Notes: generated by a model from the sequence alone, not told the origin. DNA of 64,000 nt from Pseudoselenomonas ruminantium (GCA_015058575.1 SVBZ01000008.1:1-64000); one strand, 5' to 3'; counted from the first letter of the stretch, positions 8,556-17,485 are shown. A program made the numbers and translations.

Positions 8556-9327
8556 GGGAAATCACCTCTTTCGCCAGCTTCATATATACGTCGGCTCCCT
8601 TGGATTTCTTATCGTAGTAGAGTATTGGCTGTCCAAAAGATGGCGCTTCACTCAAACGTACCGTTCGCGGAATCATCGTTTTGTATACCGCCGATTCGAA
8701 GCTGTCACGCACTTCGGCAACCACCTGTTCAGCCAGTTTCGTACGCGAGTCATACATGGTCATGACAACACCTTCGACATTCAAATCAGCATTGAGATTG
8801 TTACGCACGAGCTCGATGGTCTTCATCAGCTGTGCCACACCTTCAAGCGCATAAAACTCACACTGTATCGGCATGAGTACAGAATCAGCTGCCGCCAGCG
8901 AATTCAACGTCAAAAGTCCCAGCGATGGTGGACAATCGATAATGACATAGTCATATTCATCCCGCACCTTATCGAGTGCCTTTTTGAGACGCGTTTCGCG
9001 TGAAATAGCGGTAACGAGCTCAACCTCAGCACCAGCTAAATCGATATTGGCTGGCAGGACATCCACTTTGAATTCCGTCGGCTGGATAACCTCACGGATA
9101 TCGACATCACCAGTATTATCGATGAGCACATCATAGATAGTCTGCTCCAACGCCGACTTATCGATGCCATAGCCGCTGCTCGCATTTCCCTGCGGATCGC
9201 AGTCTACCAGCAGGACTTTTTTCTTCTTGGCTGCCAGGCAGGCTGCCAGATTCACCGACGTTGTCGTCTTGCCGACACCGCCCTTCTGATTGGCTATCGC
9301 AATAATCTTTGCCAACTCTTCCACCAC
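8548..9327 (-). CDS. parA: Chromosome-partitioning ATPase ParA/Soj
   Basis: 259 residues with the deviant Walker A motif KGGVGKTTT near the N-terminus, DCDPQGNASSG (A') and a YVIIDCPPSLG Walker B. This is a dimeric, DNA-binding MinD/ParA ATPase that works with ParB to position origins. GTG at 9327 is used. A consensus-like -10 hexamer ends only 9 bases upstream, so the mRNA may be leaderless or the start may be the TTG four codons further in. Confidence 0.95.
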   Translation of the reverse strand: MVEELAKIIAIANQKGGVGKTTTSVNLAACLAAKKKKVLLVDCDPQGNASSGYGIDKSALEQTIYDVLIDNTGDVDIREVIQPTEFKVDVLPANIDLAGAEVELVTAISRETRLKKALDKVRDEYDYVIIDCPPSLGLLTLNSLAAADSVLMPIQCEFYALEGVAQLMKTIELVRNNLNADLNVEGVVMTMYDSRTKLAEQVVAEVRDSFESAVYKTMIPRTVRLSEAPSFGQPILYYDKKSKGADVYMKLAKEVISRG

Positions 9328-9336
9328 TTTCTCAGT

Positions 9337-9366
9337 ATTATAAAATGTTACAGTTTTTCTTGTAAA
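9337..9366 (-). promoter_or_regulatory. Possible parA promoter very close to the start codon
   Basis: On the minus strand TTTACA (9361-9366), an 18-bp spacer and TATAAT (9337-9342). Predicted transcription start is around 9330, almost at the GTG of parA. Confidence 0.45.
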
Positions 9367-9497
9367 ATTCCGCTAAAACAAATATAATTGTTATGCCATT
9401 ATATATTTGATAAACAGTTGTTACACCGTCAAAGCGTCTTCCTATAACACGCTTTATAGCTACTATATATAATAATATGAAATGACCGAAAAGCCAA

Positions 9498-9513
9498 TGT
9501 TTCACGTGAAACA
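9498..9513. promoter_or_regulatory. parS site (exact)
   Basis: TGTTTCACGTGAAACA, the perfect 16-bp ParB site, in the gap between parA and the divergent reactivation gene, 16 bases before that gene's ribosome binding site. Confidence 0.92.
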
Positions 9514-9542
9514 TTTTGAAAAATTTTAAGGAGGTGAGCAAT

Positions 9543-10241
9543 ATGCCTGTCTACAATGCGCCCCTATTACGCATAGATGCCCAGGAAACCCGACGCTATG
9601 CAGGTCTGATGAAGGCTACGGATTTTGATGAAGCAAAAATTGCCGCTGCCTGTCAAGATGCCCGCCTGCTAGCCACACCGCGCGGTATCTGGCAGGTCTA
9701 TGACTATGATTGCAAACAGCAGGAAATATTGGCTTCCCCACCCTGCATAATTGAAGGAATGAAAATCGGTTCCCATCTTGCTGGCTGTGACAAAGTGATA
9801 CTGCTGGCTGCCACCGTTGGCGACGCTATCGAAGAAACCGTGACTGCACAATTTGCTGCGGGCGAATACGCCGCTTCCGTCCTGCTTGATGCAGCAGCCA
9901 CTGCAGCTGTCGAGCAGATTGCCAATGCCATGGAAAAAGCTATAAAACCCAAAGCCGCCGCAAAAGGCTACGGCATGCGCTGGCGGTTCAGTCCTGGCTA
10001 TGGCGATTGGCCCATTGAACAACAGCCCGAGCTCATCCGCCTATCACGTGCCACCGATATAGGCATCAGCCTTTCGAGTTCGTTGATGCTCGTTCCGCGC
10101 AAAAGCATCACGGCTATCATAGGCTTATATAAAGAAGACAAAAGCACCACCGCCAGCATAGCGAATCCTCTTTATGGCTGCGCAGCCTGCCATAAAGAGG
10201 ATTGTCCCGCAAGGAAAATCCCACCAAAAAAGCGTATATAA
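9543..10241 (+). CDS. Methionine synthase reactivation-domain protein (separate polypeptide)
   Basis: 232 residues. Matches the C-terminal activation domain of cobalamin-dependent methionine synthase: an alanine-rich helical core (LLDAAATAAVEQIANAM), RFSPGYGDWP, a motif seen in such domains, and a C-terminal cysteine stretch (CAACHKEDCPAR). It would bind S-adenosylmethionine during reductive remethylation of oxidised cobalamin. The start at 9543 follows AAGGAGGTGA; a longer frame from 9516 lacks a site. It lies 13 bases before metH, which lacks this domain, so the two form a split enzyme. Confidence 0.82.
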   Translation: MPVYNAPLLRIDAQETRRYAGLMKATDFDEAKIAAACQDARLLATPRGIWQVYDYDCKQQEILASPPCIIEGMKIGSHLAGCDKVILLAATVGDAIEETVTAQFAAGEYAASVLLDAAATAAVEQIANAMEKAIKPKAAAKGYGMRWRFSPGYGDWPIEQQPELIRLSRATDIGISLSSSLMLVPRKSITAIIGLYKEDKSTTASIANPLYGCAACHKEDCPARKIPPKKRI

Positions 10242-10254
10242 AGGAGGCTTTCCT

Positions 10255-12633
10255 ATGATCCATATCTTTGACGGTGCCATGGGCACCATGTTGCAAGCAG
10301 GCGGACTGAAGCCAGGAGCCTGCCCGGAGCTCATGAACCTTGAGCAGCCAGAAGTCGTAAAAAACATCCATAAAGCCTATATCAACGCCGGCTCTACTAT
10401 TATAGAAACCAACACCTTCGGTGCCAGTGCGTTAAAACTCGAACATTATGGTCTTGCTGACCGTGTTGCAGAAATAAATGCTGCTGCCGTCAAGATTGCC
10501 AAAGAAGCAGCCGCCGGCAAAGCCAAAGTAGCTGGCTCCATGGGCCCCACAGGCCGTTTTGTCGTACCGCTCGGCGACCTTGACTTTGAGGATGCCTATG
10601 CGTGTTTTGCCGAGCAAGCCAAAGCGCTGGCCGAAGCTGGCGCTGACTATCTGATCATCGAAACCTGCATTGACATCCAGGAAATGCGTGCGGCCCTGCT
10701 TGCAGCCAAAGAAAATGCCCCCGATGTCCCCGTCATCTGCCAGCTTTCCTATAGTGAAGATGGCCGCACAGTCACAGGTACTGACCCGCAGTCAGCAGCG
10801 ATCATCCTCGCCGCCATGGGTGCTGATGTAATCGGTGTCAATTGCTCGCTGGGCCCTGAACAGCTTGTCCCGATTGTCCGCACACTGGCAGAGAACTGCA
10901 CGGTCCCCATCAGTGTGCAGCCAAATGCTGGCATGCCCTATCTCGAAAACGGCGAAACAGTATTTCCCATGGGGCCGGAAGATTTCGGCCGTTGGGGCAC
11001 TGAATTGCTCGCCGCAGGTGCCACTTATCTCGGCGGCTGCTGTGGTACGACCCCTGCACATATCGCTGCTCTCGCAGCTGCGCTGCGCACAGCAAACGAG
11101 CCCCAGCGTACCTTGAAATCGCGCCGGCTCTGGCTTGCCAGCCGCAGCAAGTCCATCTGTATCGATAAAAACCTGCCAACCAAGCTCATTGGCGAACGCA
11201 TCAATCCCACAGGGCGCAAGAAACTGGCTGCCGAAATCCGTGAAGGTTCTTTCCTGTCGGTGAAAAAAGAAGCCGTCAATCAGGTCAAGGCTGGCGCTCA
11301 TCTGCTCGATGTCAATATGGGCGTCGGCGGCATCGATCAAGCTGCAGCTATGAAAAAAGCGGTCACTGAAATCGCTCAACTCACAGATGCCCCGCTGGCC
11401 ATCGATACCAGTGACGCCCAGGCATTAGAAGCTGGCCTGCGGGCCTACCCGGGACGTGCGCTGATCAACTCCGTCAGCTACGAACCAGACCGCATCGCGC
11501 AATTCCTGCCACTGGCAAAAAAATACGGAGCCGCTATCCTCTGCCTCCCCATCACCACCGAAGGTGTCCCAAAAACGGCAGAAGAACGCATCGAAGTCAT
11601 GCGAAAAATCATCCTGGCAGCCAAAGAACAGGGATTAGAGGAGGGCGACTTCCTGCTGGATGCGCTGGTCATGACCGTATCCGCTGATAAAAATGCCTGC
11701 TATGAAGTCCTGATTACCCTGCAGATGTACCGCGAACGTTTCGGCTATCCTACTACCATGGGATTATCCAACATTTCCTTTGGCCTGCCCAACCGCCCGC
11801 TCATCAACAGTACTTTTTTTGCCATGTGCCTGGCCGCGGGGCTTGATGCCCCCATCATGAATCCCTACGATGAATCCATGCAACGTACGCTAAAAGCCAG
11901 CGCTGCATTGCTCGGCGATGATCCGAACGGCCTGGCCTTCAGTCAGGACGAAGCCAACCTCAGCGTCCCCAAGAAAGCCGCTGCCGCCAAGGAAAGCAAT
12001 CTGGCAGCACTTCCCGCTATCAAACAGGCTGTCATCGACGGCGAAAAAGATGAGATTGTCGAGCTAGTCGCCCGTGCCGTAGCCGAAGGCCATAGCGCGA
12101 ACGAGATCACCGAAAAGGCCTTGACGGCCGCCATGACCGATATAGGTGAAGACTTTGGCGCTGGCCGCATGTTCCTGCCACAGGTACTGCTTTCAGCGGA
12201 GACTATGCGCGCCGCCTTCAACAAGCTCAAGGAACTGCTGCCAGCCAGCAGCGAGGCCGACAAAGGAACCGTCGTCATCGCCACGGTCAAAGGTGACGTC
12301 CATGACCTCGGCAAGAACATCACCGGGGCCCTGCTCGCCAATAGTGGCTTCCGTCTCATCGACCTTGGCAAGGACGTCGACTCCACTGAAATCGTCAGAG
12401 CCGCTATCGAAAGCAAAGCGGACATCGTTGGCCTCTGCGCCCTGATGACAACGACGATGGTGCAGATTGACAAAGTCATCGCCGACCTCAAAGCCGCTGG
12501 CTGTTCCGCCAAAGTAATGGTAGGCGGTGCCGCCGTCACCCAGGAATACGCCGACAATGCTGGTGCTGATGCCTATGCTGCGGACGGCGTAAAGGCTGTC
12601 AAACTCGCCAAAGATATGCTTGGTATCGATTAA
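10255..12633 (+). CDS. metH: Cobalamin-dependent methionine synthase, without activation domain
   Basis: 792 residues against roughly 1,200 for full-length MetH. The homocysteine methyltransferase barrel (about 1-290) carries zinc cysteines at C197, C262 and C263 (GGCCGTTP). The methyltetrahydrofolate-binding barrel follows (about 300-570, GERINPTGRK). The helical cap and cobalamin domain (about 580-792) have D681-V-H683-D-L-G, where H683 is the lower axial ligand. The start at 10255 follows AAAGGAGG. The missing fourth domain is supplied by the gene immediately upstream. Transcription ends in the palindrome at 12638-12683. Confidence 0.93.
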   Translation: MIHIFDGAMGTMLQAGGLKPGACPELMNLEQPEVVKNIHKAYINAGSTIIETNTFGASALKLEHYGLADRVAEINAAAVKIAKEAAAGKAKVAGSMGPTGRFVVPLGDLDFEDAYACFAEQAKALAEAGADYLIIETCIDIQEMRAALLAAKENAPDVPVICQLSYSEDGRTVTGTDPQSAAIILAAMGADVIGVNCSLGPEQLVPIVRTLAENCTVPISVQPNAGMPYLENGETVFPMGPEDFGRWGTELLAAGATYLGGCCGTTPAHIAALAAALRTANEPQRTLKSRRLWLASRSKSICIDKNLPTKLIGERINPTGRKKLAAEIREGSFLSVKKEAVNQVKAGAHLLDVNMGVGGIDQAAAMKKAVTEIAQLTDAPLAIDTSDAQALEAGLRAYPGRALINSVSYEPDRIAQFLPLAKKYGAAILCLPITTEGVPKTAEERIEVMRKIILAAKEQGLEEGDFLLDALVMTVSADKNACYEVLITLQMYRERFGYPTTMGLSNISFGLPNRPLINSTFFAMCLAAGLDAPIMNPYDESMQRTLKASAALLGDDPNGLAFSQDEANLSVPKKAAAAKESNLAALPAIKQAVIDGEKDEIVELVARAVAEGHSANEITEKALTAAMTDIGEDFGAGRMFLPQVLLSAETMRAAFNKLKELLPASSEADKGTVVIATVKGDVHDLGKNITGALLANSGFRLIDLGKDVDSTEIVRAAIESKADIVGLCALMTTTMVQIDKVIADLKAAGCSAKVMVGGAAVTQEYADNAGADAYAADGVKAVKLAKDMLGID

Positions 12634-12637
12634 AGCA

Positions 12638-12683
12638 AAAAAAAATCGCGATTGTTTCACGTGAAACAATCGCGATTTTTTTT
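12638..12683. terminator. 46-bp perfect palindrome: shared terminator with an exact parS site at its centre
   Basis: The sequence is perfectly self-complementary around 12660/12661. An A-run, TCGCGAT, then parS (12653-12668, TGTTTCACGTGAAACA), ATCGCGA and a T-run follow each other. As RNA it gives a stem with a U-run in either direction, serving the convergent metH and pfkA genes. As DNA it is a ParB site. Confidence 0.88.
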
Positions 12684-12685
12684 AC

Positions 12686-13648
12686 TTAGAACAACACCTT
12701 TGCCAGATGCAGATATTCCGGATCAAGTTTCTTTTTGTTGTTAACCGAATCATGCAGGTCGATGGATACGACACGGCCCTTGCTGAAACCGAAAACAATG
12801 TCGGACAAACCAGAAATCAAAGCCAGAGCAGCCTGCTCGCCGAGCTGGCTGGCACGCACGCGGTCGATGACCGACGGCGAGCCCCCACGCTGGATGTGCC
12901 CCAGTACCGATACACGCGTATCGAGTTCCGTCTTTTTAGCAATGTAGTCACCGATCTCCTGGCCGCTGCCAGCACCCTCAGCTACAACGACGAGGATGTA
13001 ACGCTTGCCTTCCTGATAAGCAACTTTCATATCTTCGCAAATCTTGTCGAGATCGAACGGGGACTCCGGTACGAGAATGTACTCAGCACCGCCAGAAATG
13101 CCCGAGACCAGGGCCAGCCACCCCGAGCTGCGCCCCATGACTTCCATAACAATGACACGGCGATGTGCCGAAGCCGTGTCACGCAGCTTATTGATGGCAT
13201 CGATAATCGTATTGGCAGCCGTATCGCAACCAATCGTATAATCAGAACCCCAAACATCATTGTCGATCGTTCCCGGCAGGCCAACGATAGGAATTCCCGT
13301 TTCCTGCGAGAGCAACGATGCACCGCGCAACGAGCCGTCACCACCAATGACACAGAGGCCCTGGATGCCACGATCGACAAGATGCTGATAGCCAAGCATA
13401 CGGCCTTCCGGCGTCTTCCAGCGATTGCAACGAGCCGTACCAAGGAACGTACCGCCGCGCTGAATGATATCGCCGACATCCTTTGACTTCATCTCAAACA
13501 TATCTTCTTCAAGCAAGCCATGATAACCATCACGGATACCCCAGACTTTCACACCCTCATAGAGTGCTGTACGAACAACCGCACGGGCTGCTGCATTCAT
13601 TCCCGGGCTATCGCCACCACTGGTCATGACTGCAATGCTTTTTAACAT
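12686..13648 (-). CDS. pfkA: ATP-dependent 6-phosphofructokinase
   Basis: 320 residues, the usual length of bacterial PfkA. TSGGDSPGMNAA gives the ATP-binding loop, GTIDNDV holds the catalytic aspartate region, and MEVMGRSSGWLA and GHIQRGGSPS are family signatures. It phosphorylates fructose 6-phosphate in glycolysis. The ATG at 13648 follows an AAGGGGGA site. The longer open frame to 13714 runs into promoter sequence and is not used. Confidence 0.95.
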   Translation of the reverse strand: MLKSIAVMTSGGDSPGMNAAARAVVRTALYEGVKVWGIRDGYHGLLEEDMFEMKSKDVGDIIQRGGTFLGTARCNRWKTPEGRMLGYQHLVDRGIQGLCVIGGDGSLRGASLLSQETGIPIVGLPGTIDNDVWGSDYTIGCDTAANTIIDAINKLRDTASAHRRVIVMEVMGRSSGWLALVSGISGGAEYILVPESPFDLDKICEDMKVAYQEGKRYILVVVAEGAGSGQEIGDYIAKKTELDTRVSVLGHIQRGGSPSVIDRVRASQLGEQAALALISGLSDIVFGFSKGRVVSIDLHDSVNNKKKLDPEYLHLAKVLF

Positions 13649-13684
13649 AATCGAAGTCCCCCTTGAATATGAGAAAATTGTAAC

Positions 13685-13714
13685 ATAATACGCCAAAATA
13701 AAAATTCTTACCAA
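13685..13714 (-). promoter_or_regulatory. Putative pfkA promoter
   Basis: Minus strand TTGGTA (13709-13714), an 18-bp spacer and TATTAT (13685-13690), about 35 bases before the pfkA start. The rest of the divergent gap (13715-13818) shows nothing clear. Confidence 0.5.
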
Positions 13715-13818
13715 ACCTTATCATACCATAAATCTGGCAAATCTAACAGGGTTTTTCCCACGAGAAAAATCAATTAACCTAATTTTTTGAGCAGGTTCTG
13801 CAACTTGTCTTCTGCTAC

Positions 13819-13847
13819 TTGACAAAAAGTCCGTATGATGATAGATT
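13819..13847 (+). promoter_or_regulatory. Promoter of the AICAR transformylase leader
   Basis: TTGACA (13819-13824), a 17-bp spacer and TAGATT (13842-13847), placing the start of transcription just before the riboswitch. Confidence 0.6.
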
Positions 13848-13857
13848 GACTATTGTA

Positions 13858-13954
13858 GATGCTGTGCGACTGACGGAAGTGGATTACCACAGGGAGCACA
13901 GGGAAGAAAAGCCGACCGTCTGGGCGTATGGCCTGGATTCGTGTCGGCTTTTTT
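13858..13954 (+). ncRNA. ZTP (pfl-type) riboswitch with overlapping terminator
   Basis: The leader carries the conserved ZTP/ZMP elements in order: TGTGCGACTG, a GTGG/CCAC hairpin, GGGAGCACA, and GCCGACCGTCTGGGC near 13911-13925. GCCGAC (13911-13916) can instead pair with GTCGGC (13943-13948), followed by six T. Ligand binding to the aptamer and terminator formation are therefore mutually exclusive. This class senses the purine intermediate ZMP/ZTP and turns on folate and purine genes. The downstream gene consumes ZMP (AICAR), which fits. Confidence 0.85.
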
Positions 13955-13984
13955 CGTTGTTATCTGGAAAAGGAGAACCTTGCG

Positions 13985-15157
13985 ATGAACGAAATGGAAC
14001 TCAAATACGGCTGCAATCCGAATCAGAAACCAGCCCGCGTATTCATGAAAAACGGCGACCTACCGTTTCAGGTGCTCAATGGCAAACCAGGGTACATCAA
14101 CCTGCTAGATGCCATGAACAGCTGGCAGCTCGTCCGCGAACTCAAGGCAGCTACGGGACTGCCAGCCGCTGCCTCCTTCAAGCACGTCAGCCCAGCTGGC
14201 GCTGCCGTAGCCGTTCCACTCGCAAAGACACTCCAAAAGGCTTACTTCGTTGAAGGTATAGAGCTTTCGCCGATTGCTACAGCTTACATCCGTGCCCGGG
14301 GTGCTGACCGCATGTCCTCATACGGCGATTTCGTTGCACTATCCGACGAATGTGACGCTCAAACGGCATCATTCCTCCAGCGTGAAGTATCCGACGGTAT
14401 CATCGCGCCATCCTACTCTGCTGCAGCTCTGGAAATACTCAAGAGCAAACGCAAGGGAACCTATCTCGTCCTGCAGATGGATCCAGACTATAAACCTGAG
14501 CCTATCGAAACCAAGCAGGTATTCGGCATTACCTTTGAACAGCAGCGCAATGAGATTGCAATCACCGAAGACTGCCTCAAGGAAATCCCGACACAAAACA
14601 AAGACTTGCCAGCAGCTGCCAAACGCGATCTGCTGATTGCACTAATCACGCTCAAATACACACAGTCCAATTCCGTTTGCTATGCCAAAGACGGCCAAGC
14701 CATCGGCATCGGTGCCGGCCAGCAATCCCGCGTGCACTGCACGCGTTTGGCGGGAAATAAGGCTGACATCTGGTATCTGCGTCAAGCCCCGCAGGTTCTC
14801 TCCCTGCCATTCCGCGAAGATATCCGCCGCCCGGATCGCGACAATGCAATCGATGTTTATGTCGGCCCCGAGTATCGGGACCTCTTGGACGGCGATAACT
14901 GGAAACGCGTCTTTACAGAAAAGCCTCCGGTCTTTACCGAGGAGGAAAAACAGGCCTGGCTGGCCACACAGGCAGATGTAGCCCTGGGTTCCGATGCCTT
15001 CTTCCCATTTGGCGACAACATCGAACGCGCCCGCAAGAGCGGCGTTGCCTATGTTGCCCAGGCAGGTGGTTCTATACGTGATGATAATGTCATCGAGACT
15101 TGCGACAAGTATAATATGACCATGGCCATGACGCATATCCGTCTATTCCATCACTAA
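13985..15157 (+). CDS. AICAR transformylase, stand-alone (PurH transformylase domain only)
   Basis: 390 residues; the bifunctional PurH is about 510-530. Only the formyltransferase half is present (SFKHVSPAGAAV, SNSVCYAKDGQAIGIGAGQQSR), and the N-terminal IMP cyclohydrolase domain is absent. It converts AICAR to formyl-AICAR with 10-formyltetrahydrofolate. The start at 13985 follows AAAAGGAGAA; the frame back to 13928 overlaps the riboswitch terminator. IMP cyclohydrolase must be encoded elsewhere, or this is a second enzyme alongside a full PurH. Confidence 0.88.
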   Translation: MNEMELKYGCNPNQKPARVFMKNGDLPFQVLNGKPGYINLLDAMNSWQLVRELKAATGLPAAASFKHVSPAGAAVAVPLAKTLQKAYFVEGIELSPIATAYIRARGADRMSSYGDFVALSDECDAQTASFLQREVSDGIIAPSYSAAALEILKSKRKGTYLVLQMDPDYKPEPIETKQVFGITFEQQRNEIAITEDCLKEIPTQNKDLPAAAKRDLLIALITLKYTQSNSVCYAKDGQAIGIGAGQQSRVHCTRLAGNKADIWYLRQAPQVLSLPFREDIRRPDRDNAIDVYVGPEYRDLLDGDNWKRVFTEKPPVFTEEEKQAWLATQADVALGSDAFFPFGDNIERARKSGVAYVAQAGGSIRDDNVIETCDKYNMTMAMTHIRLFHH

Positions 15158-15197
15158 GGTCTATTCTATCGTTACCCCGTTCTTACACATACACACA

Positions 15198-15242
15198 AAA
15201 GGTGCTGGACAAGAGGAAACTCCCTCTTGTCCAGCACCTTTT
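15198..15242. terminator. Long two-way terminator
   Basis: Arms of about 19 bp (15198-15216 with 15223-15241, core GGTGCTGGACAAGAGG) flanked by A and T runs, between convergent genes. Confidence 0.9.
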
Positions 15243-15255
15243 GCATTGCCAGGAT

Positions 15256-17409
15256 TCAGTCCAGCACCTCACCTGGAGATACCGGATCCAAACTGCTTAC
15301 ACCATCCATATCGCGCACGCAGGACAAACAGCAGTCGATGCCGCCCAACTTGAACGGTATCAGCAAATAAATTTTAAGCCGCACTTCCCCAGCGTCATTG
15401 CGTGAATGGAAAAATGCTGTAAAATGATCACGCTTGATTTTTGCCTGCCGCTCAGCCAGCCGCGTCATATCATAAAACGCCAGAAAGGCTTCCCTTTCCT
15501 CGGGAACGATATAGCGATCCGCATAAAGCTTTAGACTGCCCTGTACCGAGTCAACTTCGGTCGTAATACGGTTCTGCGTCTCATCAATGTACACATTCTC
15601 CGCCCTTCCAGTACTGGACAGGAAATCAATACGCGTAAATATTGACATTATATGCCATAATGCCGCATGAGCATCCACAACCTCTCGCTGCCGCTGCGCC
15701 GAAAGGTTTACTGGTGCCACGACAAAAGCATGAACATCACGTACCGGATCTGTCGCGATATAGCGGCAATGAATATTGCAGAAATTTCCATTGATGGAAA
15801 AATCAGCATTCTCCTCCAGTCTCGACTGACGGCACCTTACAAGCAGCCGCTCCATCATCCGGTCACGATGCTCTCGTCCGCTCCGATAGCGTGCAACAAC
15901 CTCCGTCAGCGTATCGAGCCCGATCCCTTTCAAATACTCCCGATACGCTTCATTCACATAGAGATAATTAAAGCTATCACGCATATTCCCCTGTTCTATG
16001 ATAGCCAGCGGCACTTGGCTGATATTGCCCGTACGCTCTGTCTCCATATGCAGCGGAAAATTGCTGAGCACATTGACACTGCTTACCTGCTGATAGTATT
16101 CCGAGGAATCCAGCGGTTCGAACGTCAGCGTACTATCCTTCTTCGCATACGAATCGGCAGCTAATGCCAAGGGCTGCGGCTTGCCGAAGAGGTACCCCTG
16201 GCAGGCTTCACAGCCTATGCGCTTCAGGAACTCATACTGCTCCTCCGTCTCCACGCCCTCGGCCAGCGTATGCATGCCAATCTTCTTCGCCATATCCACC
16301 AGCGACTGGATGATGATGCTTGCTTTGCGATTCAGCCCAAAGTCACGCAGAAAACGCATATCAAGCTTTATCATATCAAAATCATATTCTTTGAGCGTAT
16401 TAAGCGACGAATAACCACTGCCGAAATCATCCATCCAGACCTCATAGCCTGCGGCCTGGAAGCGGGCCACCTGCTCCATCAGATTGCTATCATCCTCGCT
16501 CAGTGCACTCTCCGTTATCTCAAGCCGCAAGCGGTCACATCCTACCTTATACTCCTGGCGGATGCGCTCAATATCAGTAAATATATCCGTCAGCTGGAAG
16601 TCCAGCCGTGACAGATTGACCGATATGCGTGCCTCCTGCCAGCCCTGCCCATGCTCGCGCACACGCCGGAAATCCTCACAGGCCTCGCGAACAATATACA
16701 AATCCAGCTTATGAATGAGATGTGCACTCTCCAATACCTCGATAAAGAAATTCGGCGGGATCATCCCGTGCTCCGGTGACCGCCAACGCGCCAATGCCTC
16801 AAAACCGATAACCTGACGCGTCATCGTCCGGATTTCCGGCTGATACCATATCTCGATATCATGATGCTCAAGCGCACGATAAAAATTACTCACAACATAG
16901 TTCTTGAGCCGCAGTTTCTCTTCCAGCGAAGCATCAAATACGCCCCAGCCCTTGTCATATATCCCCTTGACATTCTCACAGGCCAATCTTGCCCGGTCCA
17001 TAATCAATGCAACATCCTGAATCCCTGCCGCAGGTACATAAATTCCCGCCTTGACATCCATCGCGAGATTCTGATCGAAATCATGAACCGCTTGCCGGAT
17101 ATACTCAAGACGACGCTCGATATTCTTGTTCCCGGCAGCAACCATGAAATGGTCATCATTGAGACGGGCCAGCAGCGCGTCAGGGAAAGCATCACGCAAA
17201 ATGCTGGCTATGCGGCGCAGGAACTTATTGCCGCCTTGGAATCCATACTTTAAGTTGTACTCCTTGAAATTCTCGACATCAAAATACAGAAACGCGATAT
17301 TACCACTTGCATCTTCGCGTAGTAAATAATGGGCATCCTCCATGAAATACATCATGGTAAACAGCCCCGTAACTTCATCCGTTTGGTTCTTGCGAATAAA
17401 ATCTTTCAT
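15256..17409 (-). CDS. EAL-domain c-di-GMP phosphodiesterase with degenerate GGDEF domain
   Basis: 717 residues from ATG 17409. A GGDEF-like domain (about 10-165) carries NDDHF at 84-88 instead of GGDEF, so cyclase activity is unlikely. The EAL domain (about 175-425) keeps E-A-L (204-206), NLS, the ITESA glutamate, DDFGSGYSS, IKLDMRFL and EGVE, so hydrolysis of c-di-GMP is expected. The last 290 residues resemble two PAS-like segments without clear motifs. No membrane segment. Frames continue to 17445 (ATG) and 17532, the latter overlapping the upstream gene; no start has a strong ribosome site, so the N-terminus is uncertain. DnaA boxes lie at 17432-17485. Confidence 0.82.
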   Translation of the reverse strand: MKDFIRKNQTDEVTGLFTMMYFMEDAHYLLREDASGNIAFLYFDVENFKEYNLKYGFQGGNKFLRRIASILRDAFPDALLARLNDDHFMVAAGNKNIERRLEYIRQAVHDFDQNLAMDVKAGIYVPAAGIQDVALIMDRARLACENVKGIYDKGWGVFDASLEEKLRLKNYVVSNFYRALEHHDIEIWYQPEIRTMTRQVIGFEALARWRSPEHGMIPPNFFIEVLESAHLIHKLDLYIVREACEDFRRVREHGQGWQEARISVNLSRLDFQLTDIFTDIERIRQEYKVGCDRLRLEITESALSEDDSNLMEQVARFQAAGYEVWMDDFGSGYSSLNTLKEYDFDMIKLDMRFLRDFGLNRKASIIIQSLVDMAKKIGMHTLAEGVETEEQYEFLKRIGCEACQGYLFGKPQPLALAADSYAKKDSTLTFEPLDSSEYYQQVSSVNVLSNFPLHMETERTGNISQVPLAIIEQGNMRDSFNYLYVNEAYREYLKGIGLDTLTEVVARYRSGREHRDRMMERLLVRCRQSRLEENADFSINGNFCNIHCRYIATDPVRDVHAFVVAPVNLSAQRQREVVDAHAALWHIMSIFTRIDFLSSTGRAENVYIDETQNRITTEVDSVQGSLKLYADRYIVPEEREAFLAFYDMTRLAERQAKIKRDHFTAFFHSRNDAGEVRLKIYLLIPFKLGGIDCCLSCVRDMDGVSSLDPVSPGEVLD

Positions 17410-17431
17410 GATGACGCTCTCATTCTCGAAG

Positions 17432-17485
17432 TTATCCACAAACATATCCACTAAACTGTGGATATGTATATATTTTTGTGGATAA
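17432..17485. promoter_or_regulatory. Cluster of DnaA boxes before the EAL gene
   Basis: Exact TTATCCACA at 17432-17440, its exact reverse TGTGGATAA at 17477-17485, and near matches ATATCCACT (17444-17452) and TGTGGATAT (17458-17466). That is four boxes in 54 bases, in two inverted pairs. They fall at or just before the start of the EAL gene. Confidence 0.7.

Noticed and set aside
9338..9541. 67-codon frame between parA and the reactivation gene
   Set aside because: It covers the parS site and promoter sequence; no binding site.
12638..12683. Insertion sequence end or attachment site
   Set aside because: The palindrome lies exactly between convergent stops, with no transposase or target duplication; parS plus terminator explains it fully.
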